Positions 35,368-46,468 of a stretch of DNA of 64,000 bases are shown here, in pieces. Numbering within the stretch: position 1 is the stretch's first letter; every line of letters starts with the position of its first letter. The position numbers and the translations under genes were made by a program. Where the stretch lies: positions 1-64,000 of the forward strand of contig JARHXX010000021.1 in NCBI GenBank assembly GCA_029269125.1, read 5' to 3'. A model generated the notes under the pieces. The model worked only from the letters and a program-made list of their open reading frames with translations. It was not told the origin of the DNA and made no database searches. This stretch comes from Kiritimatiellaeota bacterium B1221 (lineage in GTDB: Bacteria > Verrucomicrobiota > Kiritimatiellia > SS1-B-03-39 > UBA6053).

Positions 35368-37066
35368 ATCAACTGCGAGACTTATTTTCGGCATTACGGT
35401 TCTGGTGTTTGCGGTAGCCTTTCTTTTTCCTTTGGTGCTGGTGGTGGGAAAAGGATTTCTAACCCCGGACGGTACTTTGACTTTGGAATACCTCATCGGG
35501 GTTTTCCGCAATCCGATTTATGTGGAGGGGCTTTTTAATAGTTTACGACTGGCGTTGGGAACCACTTTTTTGGCCACCTTGTTATCCCTGCCTTTGGCCT
35601 GGCTTTCCAATCGATATGATTTCGCCGGCAAAAAATGGGTCAATGCCCTGGTACTGGTGCCCATGATATTGCCGCCTTTTGTGGGCGCAATTGGTTTTCA
35701 ACAAATTCTGGGGCAGTACGGTGCCCTGAATTCTCTATTGGGGACCGACATTGACTGGCTGGGGCAGGGGCGCTGGTTTGGGGTGATCCTCCTGCAGTCG
35801 CTGGCGCTTTACCCGATTATGTATCTCAACGTCGCCGCCTCTTTGGCCAATATTGACCATGCCATGGATGAAGCGGCGGAAAACATGGGGGCCACCGGCT
35901 GGGCGAAATTCCGTCGGATTTCCTTGCCGTTGATGACACCCGGAATGTTTGCCGGAGGCACCATCGTGTTTATCTGGTCGTTCACGGAATTGGGTACGCC
36001 CCTGATCATGAATTATACCCGCTGTGCCTCGGTGCAGGTTTATGATGCGCTAAAAGAAATTGGCGGGAATCCTTTTCCTTTTGCCCTGGTGTTTGTGATG
36101 CTTGCCGTCAGCGTGATTCTGTATGCGGTGAGTAAATTTTTATTCGGGGGGAAAGCCTACGCCATGCAGGGCAAGGCCGCCACCACCTTTACCACGGAAA
36201 GAATGTCAGGGTGGCGCGGATTTCTGACCTTGCTGCCCTTTTTGGTGGTGATCGGAATGGCGTTGCTTCCTCATCTGGGAGTGATTCTTACCAGTTTCAC
36301 TGCTCCCGGTGGATGGTATCAGTCCGTTCTTCCCCAATCGGTCACCACCGGAAATTATGCGGAGGCTCTGGGCCATGAAATGACCGTGAGCAGTATCCGG
36401 AACAGTCTGACTTTCTCCACTCTGGCCGTCCTCTTTAATTTGGTGTTCGGCATCGCGATTGCCTTTGTGGTGGTGCGTTCCACCATTCGGGGCCGGGCCA
36501 TTTTAGATGGTTTGGCGATGTTGCCGTTGGCGGTTCCCGGTTTGGTGATGGCCTCCGGCTATTTGGCTTTCAGTTCCATGTTGAGTAATACGGCCTGGGT
36601 GAAAAGTTCGGACACCCTGCACAGTTTATTTGATGTCAAAACCAACCCGACGTTGTTTTTGGTGATGGCCTACGGCATTCGAAGATTGCCCTACATGGTG
36701 CGTTCCGCAGTGGCGGGTCTCCAGCAAACCAGTGCCGGACTGGAAGAGGCCGCAGCCAATTTGGGCGCAAAACCGATGGTGAGCCTCAAACGGGTGACCC
36801 TGCCTTTGATTACCGCCAATCTGATAGCCGGAGCCTTGCTGGCCTTCTCCTTCAGTATGCTGGAAGTTTCGGACAGTTTAATGCTGGCGCAACGACAGGA
36901 TTTTTATCCCATTACCAAAACCATTTATGAACTGTTCCAGCTCATCGGGACCGGCAAGTATTTGGCATCGGCTCTGGGGGTTTGGGCCATGATGTTCCTC
37001 GCGGTGACCATCGTGGGATCCAGCCTGTTATTGGGTAAAAAGATGGGGGCATTGTTCCGGGTGTAA
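35360..37066 (+). CDS. ABC importer permease, fused double unit (FbpB-like)
   Basis: A 568-residue membrane protein with about 12 helices and two copies of the binding-protein-dependent transport domain. Each copy carries an EAA loop: EAAENMGATGWAKFRRISLP (residue 172 on) and EAAANLGAKPMVSLKRVTLP (about 463 on), where the ATPase docks. The fused layout is typical of FbpB-type iron importers. It overlaps the binding protein by 8 bp and is the third gene of the ATPase, binding protein, permease operon. Confidence 0.93.
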   Translation: MRKSTARLIFGITVLVFAVAFLFPLVLVVGKGFLTPDGTLTLEYLIGVFRNPIYVEGLFNSLRLALGTTFLATLLSLPLAWLSNRYDFAGKKWVNALVLVPMILPPFVGAIGFQQILGQYGALNSLLGTDIDWLGQGRWFGVILLQSLALYPIMYLNVAASLANIDHAMDEAAENMGATGWAKFRRISLPLMTPGMFAGGTIVFIWSFTELGTPLIMNYTRCASVQVYDALKEIGGNPFPFALVFVMLAVSVILYAVSKFLFGGKAYAMQGKAATTFTTERMSGWRGFLTLLPFLVVIGMALLPHLGVILTSFTAPGGWYQSVLPQSVTTGNYAEALGHEMTVSSIRNSLTFSTLAVLFNLVFGIAIAFVVVRSTIRGRAILDGLAMLPLAVPGLVMASGYLAFSSMLSNTAWVKSSDTLHSLFDVKTNPTLFLVMAYGIRRLPYMVRSAVAGLQQTSAGLEEAAANLGAKPMVSLKRVTLPLITANLIAGALLAFSFSMLEVSDSLMLAQRQDFYPITKTIYELFQLIGTGKYLASALGVWAMMFLAVTIVGSSLLLGKKMGALFRV

Positions 37067-37082
37067 AACGGATCGGTGCAAG

Positions 37083-37361
37083 ATGGCGGATCAAATATTT
37101 ATCTTCTTCAACCTCGGGGAAGCCTGTCTCTGGTTTTTTATGGCCCTGTTTGTTTTCCGGCAGATGCGGAAAGGAGGACGGGTACAAACACTTGGCATAA
37201 CGGGTGTCACTCTGGTCATCTTTGGACTGTCGGATCTGATTGAACTTCAGACCGGGGCCTGGTGGCGGCCCTGGGAGCTGTTGGCAATGAAGGGCTTTTG
37301 TTTGATCACCTTTTTAGGCTGCTACCTGAGTGATCGTTACAGTAAAAAAGATGAGACGTGA
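37083..37361 (+). CDS. small hypothetical membrane protein
   Basis: A 92-residue protein with three hydrophobic segments (FFNLGEACLWFFMALFVF, TLGITGVTLVIFGLSDL and MKGFCLITFLGCYLSD) and a basic end. I do not recognise a family. It starts 16 bp after the ABC permease on the same strand and may be a late member of that operon. The 70-bp gap to the converging giant gene has no clear terminator. Confidence 0.65.
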   Translation: MADQIFIFFNLGEACLWFFMALFVFRQMRKGGRVQTLGITGVTLVIFGLSDLIELQTGAWWRPWELLAMKGFCLITFLGCYLSDRYSKKDET

Positions 37362-37432
37362 TCAGGCTGTGCTGAGAGTTTTATCTGGTAACGCTTCTCA
37401 GACCCGTCGGTGGAAGCAAATCTGTTCCGCGT

Positions 37433-40400
37433 CTACATAAGAGATTTTGCTTGTTCTTTCACCGGTCCAAAGTGTTTCGGCCATGGGGTATGATTGATGT
37501 GGTCCCACACATTTTGGGCTTCAGGCATTCGGTTCATTTTAATCAAACAACGGAGTTTTCCCAGGTAACCGACGGGTTCCTCCGTGCGGATGCGAATGAC
37601 ATTTTCCCACTGAATGAGGGCGGCTTCCCAGTTGTTTTGTTTTTCGCGCACGAGGGCCAGCGCCTCGTGACTTTCCGATTCATGGGGGAGGGCTTCGACC
37701 ATGGAGGTATAGGCGCGTTCACTTTCCATTGGTTGGGTGTTTTGGTGATAGCGTTTTGCCAGATTTTGGTAGAGTTCTAAATCATAAGGATTGCGGGAAA
37801 CCGTCTCTAAGAGTAGATCGATGGCTTTCCCCGGTTGTTTATTCCGGGTATAACTGTCGAGTAGCAACTCGCGGGTTTCCGGGTCATCGGGTTGTAGATC
37901 CAAGGCATGCCTCAGATGTAAGCTTCCCTGTTCATATTGATGTCTCCGCAAGAAAAATTTACCCAGGGCTTTGCGCAAAATAGGATTGTCCCGGCCGGTG
38001 TTTTGTACTTCCTGTTCGAAACGATGAATGTACGCCTCCAGATCCTTTGCGTTCCAGAAAATTTGGTCCAAACGATCCAGGGAACGGCGACGATGGTTTT
38101 GATTGGGCCCCCGGGCGATGATGGCTCCGGAAATGGATGCCACAGCCTGGCCGGTATCACCCATGTTCTGATAGGCTCGGGCTTGTTGTTCGTAGTAGGT
38201 GCTCAATGTTCCGTTGCCAATGCCCCGGTGGGGTTGGGTACGCACATGCATGGCAATGGCCTCCTCATAATAGTCTGCGGATTTTTGGAATTGATCTATC
38301 GCATACGCCACTTCGGCCAAAGTCACGGCACTGGCTTCCTGCCAACGGTTTTCACTGCGGAATTTATGGTCGGTCTTTACCAGTTGATTGAGGGCATTCC
38401 CGGTTTCCCCCTTATGGTATAGGCAGCGGATCTGCCGCGTTTGCGCATCCAGATGATCCGGACGTTCCGCCATCAGACCGGGAAGGATACGCAGGGCTTC
38501 CGCATAACGTTTTTGGGCCTCAAGATATTCGGTCAATTTGAAACGGCCTTCCCAGGACAGGATGCCCCGGTGATAGGCTTGTACCAAGCGGTCGGTTGCG
38601 AGTTCTTTTTGTCTGAGACCTCTGTAAAGATAATCCGTGCTGTAGAGTTGATGTGATTCGGAGTCGGGAAAATCTTCCAGAATCTTCAGTGCGACGGCAG
38701 TGAATTCCGCTTCTTTTTCTTCCCAATAATAGCTGCTGTGTCGCCAATAAATCGATTGGTTGTGGGAATCTTGATTGCCCAATTCCTGTCGAAGGCCGTC
38801 CAGTACAATGTTCAGGAGGCGGTTTTCCAGAGAACGTGAAAGGGTTTGTCCCAAGTTTACACGCCAACGGGCCATGTTATATCTCTGGGACTGCCAAACG
38901 TTTGGCCGAAGTTCTTTGATTCCCTCCGGTTCTGTTTCTGCCTGTTGAATCAGAAACGACAAAGCGCTTTCCGTTTTTCCAATGGCATGCAGGGTGTCCG
39001 CGAGCGTGGCCGTGATCAATTGCGCTTCATCATATGCTGTGCGTTGCAGAAGTGCAGGAAAAAGAGAAATCGCAAAACGTTCTGCATCCTTCTGAACTGT
39101 TTTGATATTTTGACTGTGCCCCTCCCGCCAGAGATTACAAAGTCCCTGCACCCAGCTTCTCCACATGGGAATATCCACCTCTCCGCTGAGCTCGTTTATA
39201 TAGAGCTTTTGCAGGTTCTGGTAAAGCTGTCGGCCGGATCCCAGAGAGACGCGTCCCTGTTGCGCAAAGGTATTATGGTAAACCAGATACAGTTGCTGTT
39301 TTATTTCGTGTTGTTTGATGGCGGTATAAGCGCGTTTGCTTTCTTTGACCCATAGATCTTCCGCCTGCCGGAAACGTTGGAGCGAGATGTAATAGGAAGA
39401 CAGCAGGCTTACGTTATCGATGACTTGATTGCCGAGGGTGCCTCCATTGGCATCCCGTCGTAAATCCAGACTGGCAGCCAGGAGTTGTACGGCCTCTTCT
39501 TTTTGATGGGCTGACCAGAGGACTCTCGCTAAATTTTGGGAGAGGGTCAGATGATCCTGGCTACCGGCGGGAACCAGGTTTCGCAAACGGTAGAGTTGTT
39601 GCAGTTGTTCTTCCTGCAATTTCCCCGGGGGGAGGGCGCCTAAGCTTTCCAGCAGGGAAGCCATTTGTAGTTGTTCTCCTTCGGCCCATTCCCCTTTAAA
39701 TGCTTTTTGAAGCGCCTGAAATGCACGGTCAACATGGGGAGAGGCCCCCTGAGCCTGTTGGGTGGCCTGTACGGATATCCGGAAGTTTAAAAGGTGGAGG
39801 GCACGTTGATTGGTGGCGGAAAGCGCCCGGGTTTGCAGGGTTTGAATCCTTGAAGTCATTTCGTCCAGCGTCGCTTCCTCCTGGAGGAGATCCAAAATCA
39901 AAGTCATGGACTGAATATAGGGGTAGATTCCCTGTTGTGATTGTCCCACCGTGCTGTCGACCAGTACCGCGAGCAAGCGGAAATCACGGCTGGATTTGTA
40001 AATGTTCTGCAGCATCCGGATATAATTCGCCGGAGAGGCCGATTTCCTGAACAGGGCGTATAAAGCGTCAATGATTTCAGGGGACAGTTCCTGAGGTGTA
40101 TGGTTTTGTTGTGACCGGCTATAAAGGTTGAACTGTTGGTTGATCCAGGATTGGATGGCATATTCCGGTAATTCCGCCCAGGCGTCCCTTTTGCTTTGTC
40201 GGGCTGCATCCCGCTTGTCTAATAATGTGTACCAATCGGACAGCGTTTGGTGGTCATGGAACTCTAGGACGTTCTCTTCTTTCAGGTGATTGAAAATTTT
40301 CACCGCTGATGCGACCTGATTGCATTCTGCGAGAATCATGGCATAGTTTTTCCCCCATTGAATCTGAAGCTCAAGTTTATCAGAGGCATACCATTGCTGA

Positions 40401-43400
40401 AGCCTGGATTCCAAAGATTCTCCCCGATCCAGGGCAACCAGCAATTGGTGGATCGCATATTTCCAGTCGAAATTATAGGCCTGTACCCGGTCCGCCTGCT
40501 CAAACAGGGCCAGCAGGCGATCCGCAAATTCTTCATTTGATTCTGTGGTTGCCGCCAGATGGGAAAGTGTTTCCACCCAGCGACGAATATAGATTTCATT
40601 CAATTCGGATGGTGTTTCAGGGGGAGAGGTGATCGCTTGTTCAAGCACCCTCAAACCTTCGAGCTGAAGAGCGGGGAGTTCGCTTCCTGCGCGTGCCTGA
40701 ACATAGGCACGGTCGAGTTGAATCCAGGGTTTCATTTCCGCTTTTGGGGGGTGGTTTTCCTGCGCACGCAACCATTGTAATACCCAGAGATGGTTTTCCT
40801 GTTCCAGAGTTTTGGTGGCCTTATCTAATTCCCGGCGCGTCAATGAGTGACGATTTTCAAGCTGCGAAATTAAATGGTTTTTGCGACCCTCAATTACCCA
40901 GTCCACCCATTTACGGGTGGTGGTCCGTGCCGCATCATATCGGGAAAGGTCTAAATGCTCTATCCAAAGCGGAAATGCCCGCATGACTTCATCCGACCAG
41001 TTTTTTTCCAACAGGAGATTGACGAGGTGTTGTGCACCTTGTTGTTTCGCGGTCTGGGTTTCAGCCCGTTGATATTTTATACGGGCGTGCTTTAATTTCA
41101 GCTCAAGGTTTCCATAGGTAAGGAGGAGGGATTCAAGCCTGTGTTCATCCGTTTTTTCTGATTTTTCCCAACGAATAAAAATACGTTCCAGCAGGGATTC
41201 CCAGGCATCCGCACCATCCGGTTCGAATCCGCTTTCTTTCAACCAGGAAACCAACAAAAAGATCTTTTCGGGATCTCCTGTTTCCACTTGCTTTTGAAGT
41301 TGGGTAAACATTTCTTTCCGCAGTTCCGCCACCAGAGGTGAGGTCCTGAATGTATAACTGCTTCGAATGGGTTGAATGAGTTCTTCGGTATTTTTTTCCG
41401 TCAGGAGAGTGAGGATGATTTCCTGCAGGGCACGGGCACTCTCTACATGTATGCCGTTGTTTCGTTGATCATAGCCGTTTCCCAGGAGCTGGTTGATAAC
41501 CGCTTGGTAGGCGGCGATAGCAGCGGGGCTGCGGTCGCCATTTATGACCGCATCCACCCGCGCCCGTTTCCACTTTTCGGCTTGGGTTACATGGTTTTTC
41601 GCGAGCAGGGCACTCAGATAGATCCCGTAAGTTTTGCTGGAAATCTCTTCGGGTTCCTGGGCCTCAACATAGGCGATCACCTCATCCAGTTCTCGTTCCT
41701 GCCATAGGAAACTTAAAAGGACATTGTGGATCTGTTGTCGGTCACTCTGTTTCCCGTTCGGGTATTTTTGCAGCGTGTGTTTTAGATAGGCAATGGCGCG
41801 ATTGAGTTCTCCCCGCTGTTTCAGGCGCTGAGCATATTGGGTGTGATGAATGAAATGATCTGTGCTTTCTTCCGCCAGGATACGTGCCATGTCCAGGGCT
41901 TTATCCGACTGACCCAAGGCATCGCAGGCATGTATCATATTATAATACCATTGCTGCATCGGATGTCGAAGATGGTTTTGTCTTCTCAATACGGGTTCAA
42001 GTGCAAGCAAAATTTCTTTTCGTTCCCGGGGAGAGGTGACTGCGCTCTGACTGAACTGCATCATCTGAAGGGCACGGGCATCATCCACGGTCCCCGGGTC
42101 CGTTTGCAATGTGCGGGCCATGCGCATGAGTTGACGTTGATAGGCCTCCCATTGACGGGTGTTCTGCAGAAACATCAGCTGCAGACGGTCGCTCCCGCGG
42201 GTTCCTTGAATTCTTGTATCCACTTCATGCCAGTAATGGGCGGCAAGATCGGAGCGCTGACGTGAAAAGGCATCCATGAGAAGCACCCACAGCTCCTCCA
42301 GCCCCGCATCTTCTTGATTGAACGCATCTCTGGCTTCAAAGATCGTGGGGAGGGGGGATTCCATCATCACTGCATCATTCTTCAGGATCTTTAGACTCCG
42401 GGTCAGGCGGTGTTGCATGTCATCCGCATTTTCAACTAGAAGTTGAATCTGTTCTTTACGGATTCGCTGACTTTGGGCATCAAAATATTCGACGCGTCCG
42501 GGCCACCAGGTCCCTTCGATTTGTTTGAAATCTGTATATAGATGTTTTCCTGTGAGGGTGTCATTTTCCAAAAAAAGACGTTCAAGAAGCAGGGAGCGGG
42601 CTGGGTCGATGACCCAAACTTCCCGGTGATGGTTCCGGTCAGAGGGATGGGTAAAGTAAATATGAATTAGACCTTCCTCATCCTGTAGCGTGGCTTTCAT
42701 GCGGGACATGGCATGCAATTGATTGCCGAAGTATCCGGCAAAAGGAGCGGGAAATTGATGAAGAGAGTCATTTATTTGATCCTGAGTTTTTCCCAAACGC
42801 CAGATGGTATCCAAAACGCCCCGTTCATTTTCGATGTTCCATTCCCGATGAATACCGGTGCCGGGGATGTGAAGCGGGGTGGAGAGCCAATGCAGGTCCT
42901 GTACCAGCAGTTCTGATTCTCCTTGGACCATCCATTCGTCTGCGGGGTTGCGGGAGGACGCACGCAGGGTGATCTGAAATCCTTTGTTCTTTTCCCGGAA
43001 GAAAGACCTGCGGTTCAGTTTGGAGAGCACGGCGCGGATTTCCGGTTCCCAACTTGGGTTCAAAGAGGGTGCATTTCTCAAGGTAAGGCTGGGGAATGCA
43101 CCCTGATCCGGAATCAGAGTCGGCATATACCATCCCGGATGGATTCTTCTGCTTCGTTCGCTTCGTCTCTGTTTGGCAAACGCCCCGTATTCCCTACCTG
43201 GCCGTAGATCCAGATCCATGGTGCTGCTGCCAATTTTTTGTCGGTTACCAGAATATTGGGTAAGGGGAAGGGGGACTTCACTGTCACTCAATATTTCGTT
43301 CACACTTCCCGGTATCCCATATGTTTCATTCCCGATTCGGTCAAATCCTACATTGGCAGCCAGAAGCGAAACATAATCCTCATAGCCGGTAAGACCGTTT

Positions 43401-46400
43401 ATATTTGTATTGCCATCAAAAAATCGAAGTCCGCCCGTAATTCCTCCGCCCCCAAAGGGATCACCGTTGCTTCTGAATGCGACAGTGGAACTCAGATGTC
43501 CGTATTCTGGCTGTAAGCTCTCTCTTCCCATCTTATTTAAGTCCTGACGTGTCTGTTGATAAAGTTTTTTGCGCCAGGTTTTGGCCCGCAGCATTTGTTG
43601 CTGTCGCAGGGCATAACGCGCGGAGTCCCGTCCTTCCTGAAAAAAGTTCTCCCCGTCCCGCATGCGGAATTTCTTTGCCACTGCAAACCGTTCCCGGTCG
43701 GCATCGCTTTCCAATACCAGAAACGAAGTGTAAGGGGTCATGATCTGATACTCTTCGGACAGGCTGATGATTTGTTCCCGAATTTCCGGGGAAGCTCCCT
43801 GGCTCACCAGCATGTCCAAATGACTTCGTGCCCACAGACGGGGAATGAAGGAATTGCCTTGCTCCGCGGAATCCAGCTGAAAGGTGGTGGTGTAAGATAA
43901 GGCTTTACCATCAACCGTTCCTCTGACGAGCACTTCTCCTTTTTGGGGACCTGTGGATGGGTTATATCGACCGACCATACGTTGTTGACTTCCCAAGGGG
44001 AGGTTGGGGAGGGGATCCGGATAAACGGCCGCGACTTCGACGCCTTCAAACTGAATGGATAAATTTTTTACCGTAGGGCTGGTGAGTTCGTTGAGCAGGT
44101 TGTTGGCGGTGAGTGCGGGATCTTCACCGTCGATTCCGCGCCAGCTGCCGCTCCCTTTATTTGAGAATGCTTTGAGCACGCTGGCCTCATACAGGTTGCC
44201 GGGAGCCACGGCATGAAAAGTGAAACCTTCGAAGTCCATGCGGGAAAAACGGTCGATCCAGGCTTGGGCATCCGCATTTTTGGTGGTGGGAATTCCGTCA
44301 CTGATCACAATCACTTCTGCGGGTCCCTGAATGCGGTTTTGCAGTTCGGAAAACGCTAAATCCAGATCCGACCACCCCAGGGGATTCCGGGCCTCCACCG
44401 CATCCAGGATTTGGATACGGTTTTCGGGAGTCAGGCCGGTAAAGCTCTCGGTGATCCAGCGCGCTTCGGTATCGAAGGTCATGACATGCACGCGGTCCTG
44501 ATCTCCCATTCCGTTGAGAAGGGCGGAGAGAAAATCCAGCTGGGCTTTACGTGCAGGACCTGAAACCGATCCGGAGCTGTCTACCATCACGACCCATTGC
44601 CGGGGATCCGATGCGGGAAGCAGATCTCTGGATCTGGGGCTTCCGCTGTCCGGCGCCCGGAGCATGAGCATGAAATACCCGTCGTCTCCCCTTCGATGGG
44701 GGATGACCCGGATAGGGCTGGGATCTTTTTCGGTTTCGATATGAAGGACGAAATCCCTTTCCGGCACCACCTCTTCGGCCTGATACTCCAATTGCGCGGC
44801 GTGGGAGGTTTGGTCTGTGCGGCAGAGATGGCTGGGGCTGAATACCTGACGCAGGGCGTCGGAGGAGTGGATGCGAACCTGGAGGGACAATTCTTTCAGG
44901 GGGGTCTGACGGAAGAGGTCGCTTTGCAGTCCATAGCGGTAGCTGTACCGGTTGCCCGCTTTGGGTAAGACCTGGGTATAGCCGATCTTGATCCGCTTTT
45001 CACCGACGATGGGATAGACCCGGGCTTTAAACAGATTTCCGCCATTCCATTCCAACAGACCCGGATCACGTTTTTCCCGTAGAATGGTTTCGTAAATTTC
45101 TCTGGCCCGTTGCTTCTCCACAATTTCACCGTTGACCAACTCGCCGTCAATCCACATGCCAAATTCGGAAATGGAAGCGTCCGCAGGCAGGGGGAAGTAA
45201 AAGACCCCCTCCAACACTTGAGAGGTATGGTTGATAAATGTTTCTTCAATGACGGTGCGGGCAATTTGATCCCGAATGTCCACGGTGACCTGATGGGTGC
45301 CCATCGTCAGCGGCACGTTCCGCCCATCTACAGTGGCTAACAGGGAGCCCAGGGCTTCGCTGCTGTCATCGGCAAGATAGCCTGTAAGCCAACCGGGAGG
45401 TGTCGGAAGTTTTTGCATGTCCTGATCGGAGACGCGGGCCACAACGGTCTCGTTTTCCAGCGTCCACGAAATGCCTTCCGGTCCCTGCACGGTTATCTGA
45501 ACTTTTTCGGGGACTTTTAGTTGTATGTCTCCGCGGTGAAGCCTGATATTGGTGGCGCTCTGTATTTCGACCAGACTGTCGGGCCCCAGAATGATTTCCG
45601 CTCCATTCCGCAGACGGGCTTTGAGAGCGTTGGCCCCCCGGCGACCGGTTTTCAACCAGTCTTTTGCTTCGATGGGCATGCCGATTTGGGCGACAGACCA
45701 ACGGTTTCCGGTGATCGGTTTGAGACTGCCGTTGCCTTCCCGGTCGATGATATGTCCCAATTCATAGGATAAGGATAATTCGACGCGGCCCTGTCCGGGT
45801 TGGAGGGTTTTAATTTCCTGCGGGGTGTTTTCAGGGGTGAAAGCCACTTTACCTTCGGTGACTTCGGCAAATACCCGATTGGATTTGTCATCCACTTCCA
45901 CTTCGAAATCGGTCCCAATGTCTTGCAGGGTGCCCACCGGAGTTGTGAGGGTTACCCCGGGGTGTGGGGATGCCACCCGGATATGGAGGGTTCCCTTTCG
46001 TAAGTCAATCGGCTGTCGTTGTTGCGGGTGACGGTGCTGCAAACTGAACACGCTGCCGGCTGAAATTTGAATCCATAAACCCTTCTGTAATTCCAAGGCC
46101 GTATCTTCGTCTACACGATATTGACCGGCCGCCGCGGGGGTCGATACCGAATTCCCGCTCTCCATGTCTTCGAAAGGTTGGGATGGATGAAGGAGCACGG
46201 ACATGGTGCACACGATTATAAACACGGCGGCAGCCGCCCAGAGTCCGGCTTTAAAAATTAAAGGCTGACGTACCCGGGGGATTTCCGGATCGGCGATTCC
46301 CAAGGCGCGGACCAGATCTGACTGGGTGGCGGCGCTTTGACAAAAGATCCGCCGGGCAGTTTCAGATGTCAGCAGGATTGATTCAAGTTCCTGATGGCTT

Positions 46401-46468
46401 TGGCGATCCAAGGTTCCGTCAAAAAAGTTTCCGATTCCGCGGTCCAAATGGGCTGGTGATTCAATCAT
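37433..46468 (-). CDS. giant FecR/VIT/vWA/TPR envelope protein (3011 residues)
   Basis: A single uninterrupted protein of about 340 kDa. Residues 1-73 are cytoplasmic and look like a short anti-sigma region. A membrane helix lies at 74-93. Outside follow two FecR-like segments (about 115-235 and 255-345), a VIT domain (about 373-500, with FINHTSQVLEGVFYFPLPAD), a vWA domain (about 624-800) with the metal site DSSGS at 630-634, a Gly/Asn-rich stretch near 1000-1035, a LolA-like beta region (about 1140-1330, TDFKQIEGTWWPGRVEYFDA) and, from about 1400 to the end, many TPR/helical repeats (e.g. DLELYQNLAKRYHQ). The start overlaps the ECF sigma gene by 4 bp. Inference: membrane-anchored regulator that senses an envelope signal and holds the sigma factor. 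Confidence 0.92.
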   Translation of the reverse strand: MIESPAHLDRGIGNFFDGTLDRQSHQELESILLTSETARRIFCQSAATQSDLVRALGIADPEIPRVRQPLIFKAGLWAAAAVFIIVCTMSVLLHPSQPFEDMESGNSVSTPAAAGQYRVDEDTALELQKGLWIQISAGSVFSLQHRHPQQRQPIDLRKGTLHIRVASPHPGVTLTTPVGTLQDIGTDFEVEVDDKSNRVFAEVTEGKVAFTPENTPQEIKTLQPGQGRVELSLSYELGHIIDREGNGSLKPITGNRWSVAQIGMPIEAKDWLKTGRRGANALKARLRNGAEIILGPDSLVEIQSATNIRLHRGDIQLKVPEKVQITVQGPEGISWTLENETVVARVSDQDMQKLPTPPGWLTGYLADDSSEALGSLLATVDGRNVPLTMGTHQVTVDIRDQIARTVIEETFINHTSQVLEGVFYFPLPADASISEFGMWIDGELVNGEIVEKQRAREIYETILREKRDPGLLEWNGGNLFKARVYPIVGEKRIKIGYTQVLPKAGNRYSYRYGLQSDLFRQTPLKELSLQVRIHSSDALRQVFSPSHLCRTDQTSHAAQLEYQAEEVVPERDFVLHIETEKDPSPIRVIPHRRGDDGYFMLMLRAPDSGSPRSRDLLPASDPRQWVVMVDSSGSVSGPARKAQLDFLSALLNGMGDQDRVHVMTFDTEARWITESFTGLTPENRIQILDAVEARNPLGWSDLDLAFSELQNRIQGPAEVIVISDGIPTTKNADAQAWIDRFSRMDFEGFTFHAVAPGNLYEASVLKAFSNKGSGSWRGIDGEDPALTANNLLNELTSPTVKNLSIQFEGVEVAAVYPDPLPNLPLGSQQRMVGRYNPSTGPQKGEVLVRGTVDGKALSYTTTFQLDSAEQGNSFIPRLWARSHLDMLVSQGASPEIREQIISLSEEYQIMTPYTSFLVLESDADRERFAVAKKFRMRDGENFFQEGRDSARYALRQQQMLRAKTWRKKLYQQTRQDLNKMGRESLQPEYGHLSSTVAFRSNGDPFGGGGITGGLRFFDGNTNINGLTGYEDYVSLLAANVGFDRIGNETYGIPGSVNEILSDSEVPLPLTQYSGNRQKIGSSTMDLDLRPGREYGAFAKQRRSERSRRIHPGWYMPTLIPDQGAFPSLTLRNAPSLNPSWEPEIRAVLSKLNRRSFFREKNKGFQITLRASSRNPADEWMVQGESELLVQDLHWLSTPLHIPGTGIHREWNIENERGVLDTIWRLGKTQDQINDSLHQFPAPFAGYFGNQLHAMSRMKATLQDEEGLIHIYFTHPSDRNHHREVWVIDPARSLLLERLFLENDTLTGKHLYTDFKQIEGTWWPGRVEYFDAQSQRIRKEQIQLLVENADDMQHRLTRSLKILKNDAVMMESPLPTIFEARDAFNQEDAGLEELWVLLMDAFSRQRSDLAAHYWHEVDTRIQGTRGSDRLQLMFLQNTRQWEAYQRQLMRMARTLQTDPGTVDDARALQMMQFSQSAVTSPRERKEILLALEPVLRRQNHLRHPMQQWYYNMIHACDALGQSDKALDMARILAEESTDHFIHHTQYAQRLKQRGELNRAIAYLKHTLQKYPNGKQSDRQQIHNVLLSFLWQERELDEVIAYVEAQEPEEISSKTYGIYLSALLAKNHVTQAEKWKRARVDAVINGDRSPAAIAAYQAVINQLLGNGYDQRNNGIHVESARALQEIILTLLTEKNTEELIQPIRSSYTFRTSPLVAELRKEMFTQLQKQVETGDPEKIFLLVSWLKESGFEPDGADAWESLLERIFIRWEKSEKTDEHRLESLLLTYGNLELKLKHARIKYQRAETQTAKQQGAQHLVNLLLEKNWSDEVMRAFPLWIEHLDLSRYDAARTTTRKWVDWVIEGRKNHLISQLENRHSLTRRELDKATKTLEQENHLWVLQWLRAQENHPPKAEMKPWIQLDRAYVQARAGSELPALQLEGLRVLEQAITSPPETPSELNEIYIRRWVETLSHLAATTESNEEFADRLLALFEQADRVQAYNFDWKYAIHQLLVALDRGESLESRLQQWYASDKLELQIQWGKNYAMILAECNQVASAVKIFNHLKEENVLEFHDHQTLSDWYTLLDKRDAARQSKRDAWAELPEYAIQSWINQQFNLYSRSQQNHTPQELSPEIIDALYALFRKSASPANYIRMLQNIYKSSRDFRLLAVLVDSTVGQSQQGIYPYIQSMTLILDLLQEEATLDEMTSRIQTLQTRALSATNQRALHLLNFRISVQATQQAQGASPHVDRAFQALQKAFKGEWAEGEQLQMASLLESLGALPPGKLQEEQLQQLYRLRNLVPAGSQDHLTLSQNLARVLWSAHQKEEAVQLLAASLDLRRDANGGTLGNQVIDNVSLLSSYYISLQRFRQAEDLWVKESKRAYTAIKQHEIKQQLYLVYHNTFAQQGRVSLGSGRQLYQNLQKLYINELSGEVDIPMWRSWVQGLCNLWREGHSQNIKTVQKDAERFAISLFPALLQRTAYDEAQLITATLADTLHAIGKTESALSFLIQQAETEPEGIKELRPNVWQSQRYNMARWRVNLGQTLSRSLENRLLNIVLDGLRQELGNQDSHNQSIYWRHSSYYWEEKEAEFTAVALKILEDFPDSESHQLYSTDYLYRGLRQKELATDRLVQAYHRGILSWEGRFKLTEYLEAQKRYAEALRILPGLMAERPDHLDAQTRQIRCLYHKGETGNALNQLVKTDHKFRSENRWQEASAVTLAEVAYAIDQFQKSADYYEEAIAMHVRTQPHRGIGNGTLSTYYEQQARAYQNMGDTGQAVASISGAIIARGPNQNHRRRSLDRLDQIFWNAKDLEAYIHRFEQEVQNTGRDNPILRKALGKFFLRRHQYEQGSLHLRHALDLQPDDPETRELLLDSYTRNKQPGKAIDLLLETVSRNPYDLELYQNLAKRYHQNTQPMESERAYTSMVEALPHESESHEALALVREKQNNWEAALIQWENVIRIRTEEPVGYLGKLRCLIKMNRMPEAQNVWDHINHTPWPKHFGPVKEQAKSLM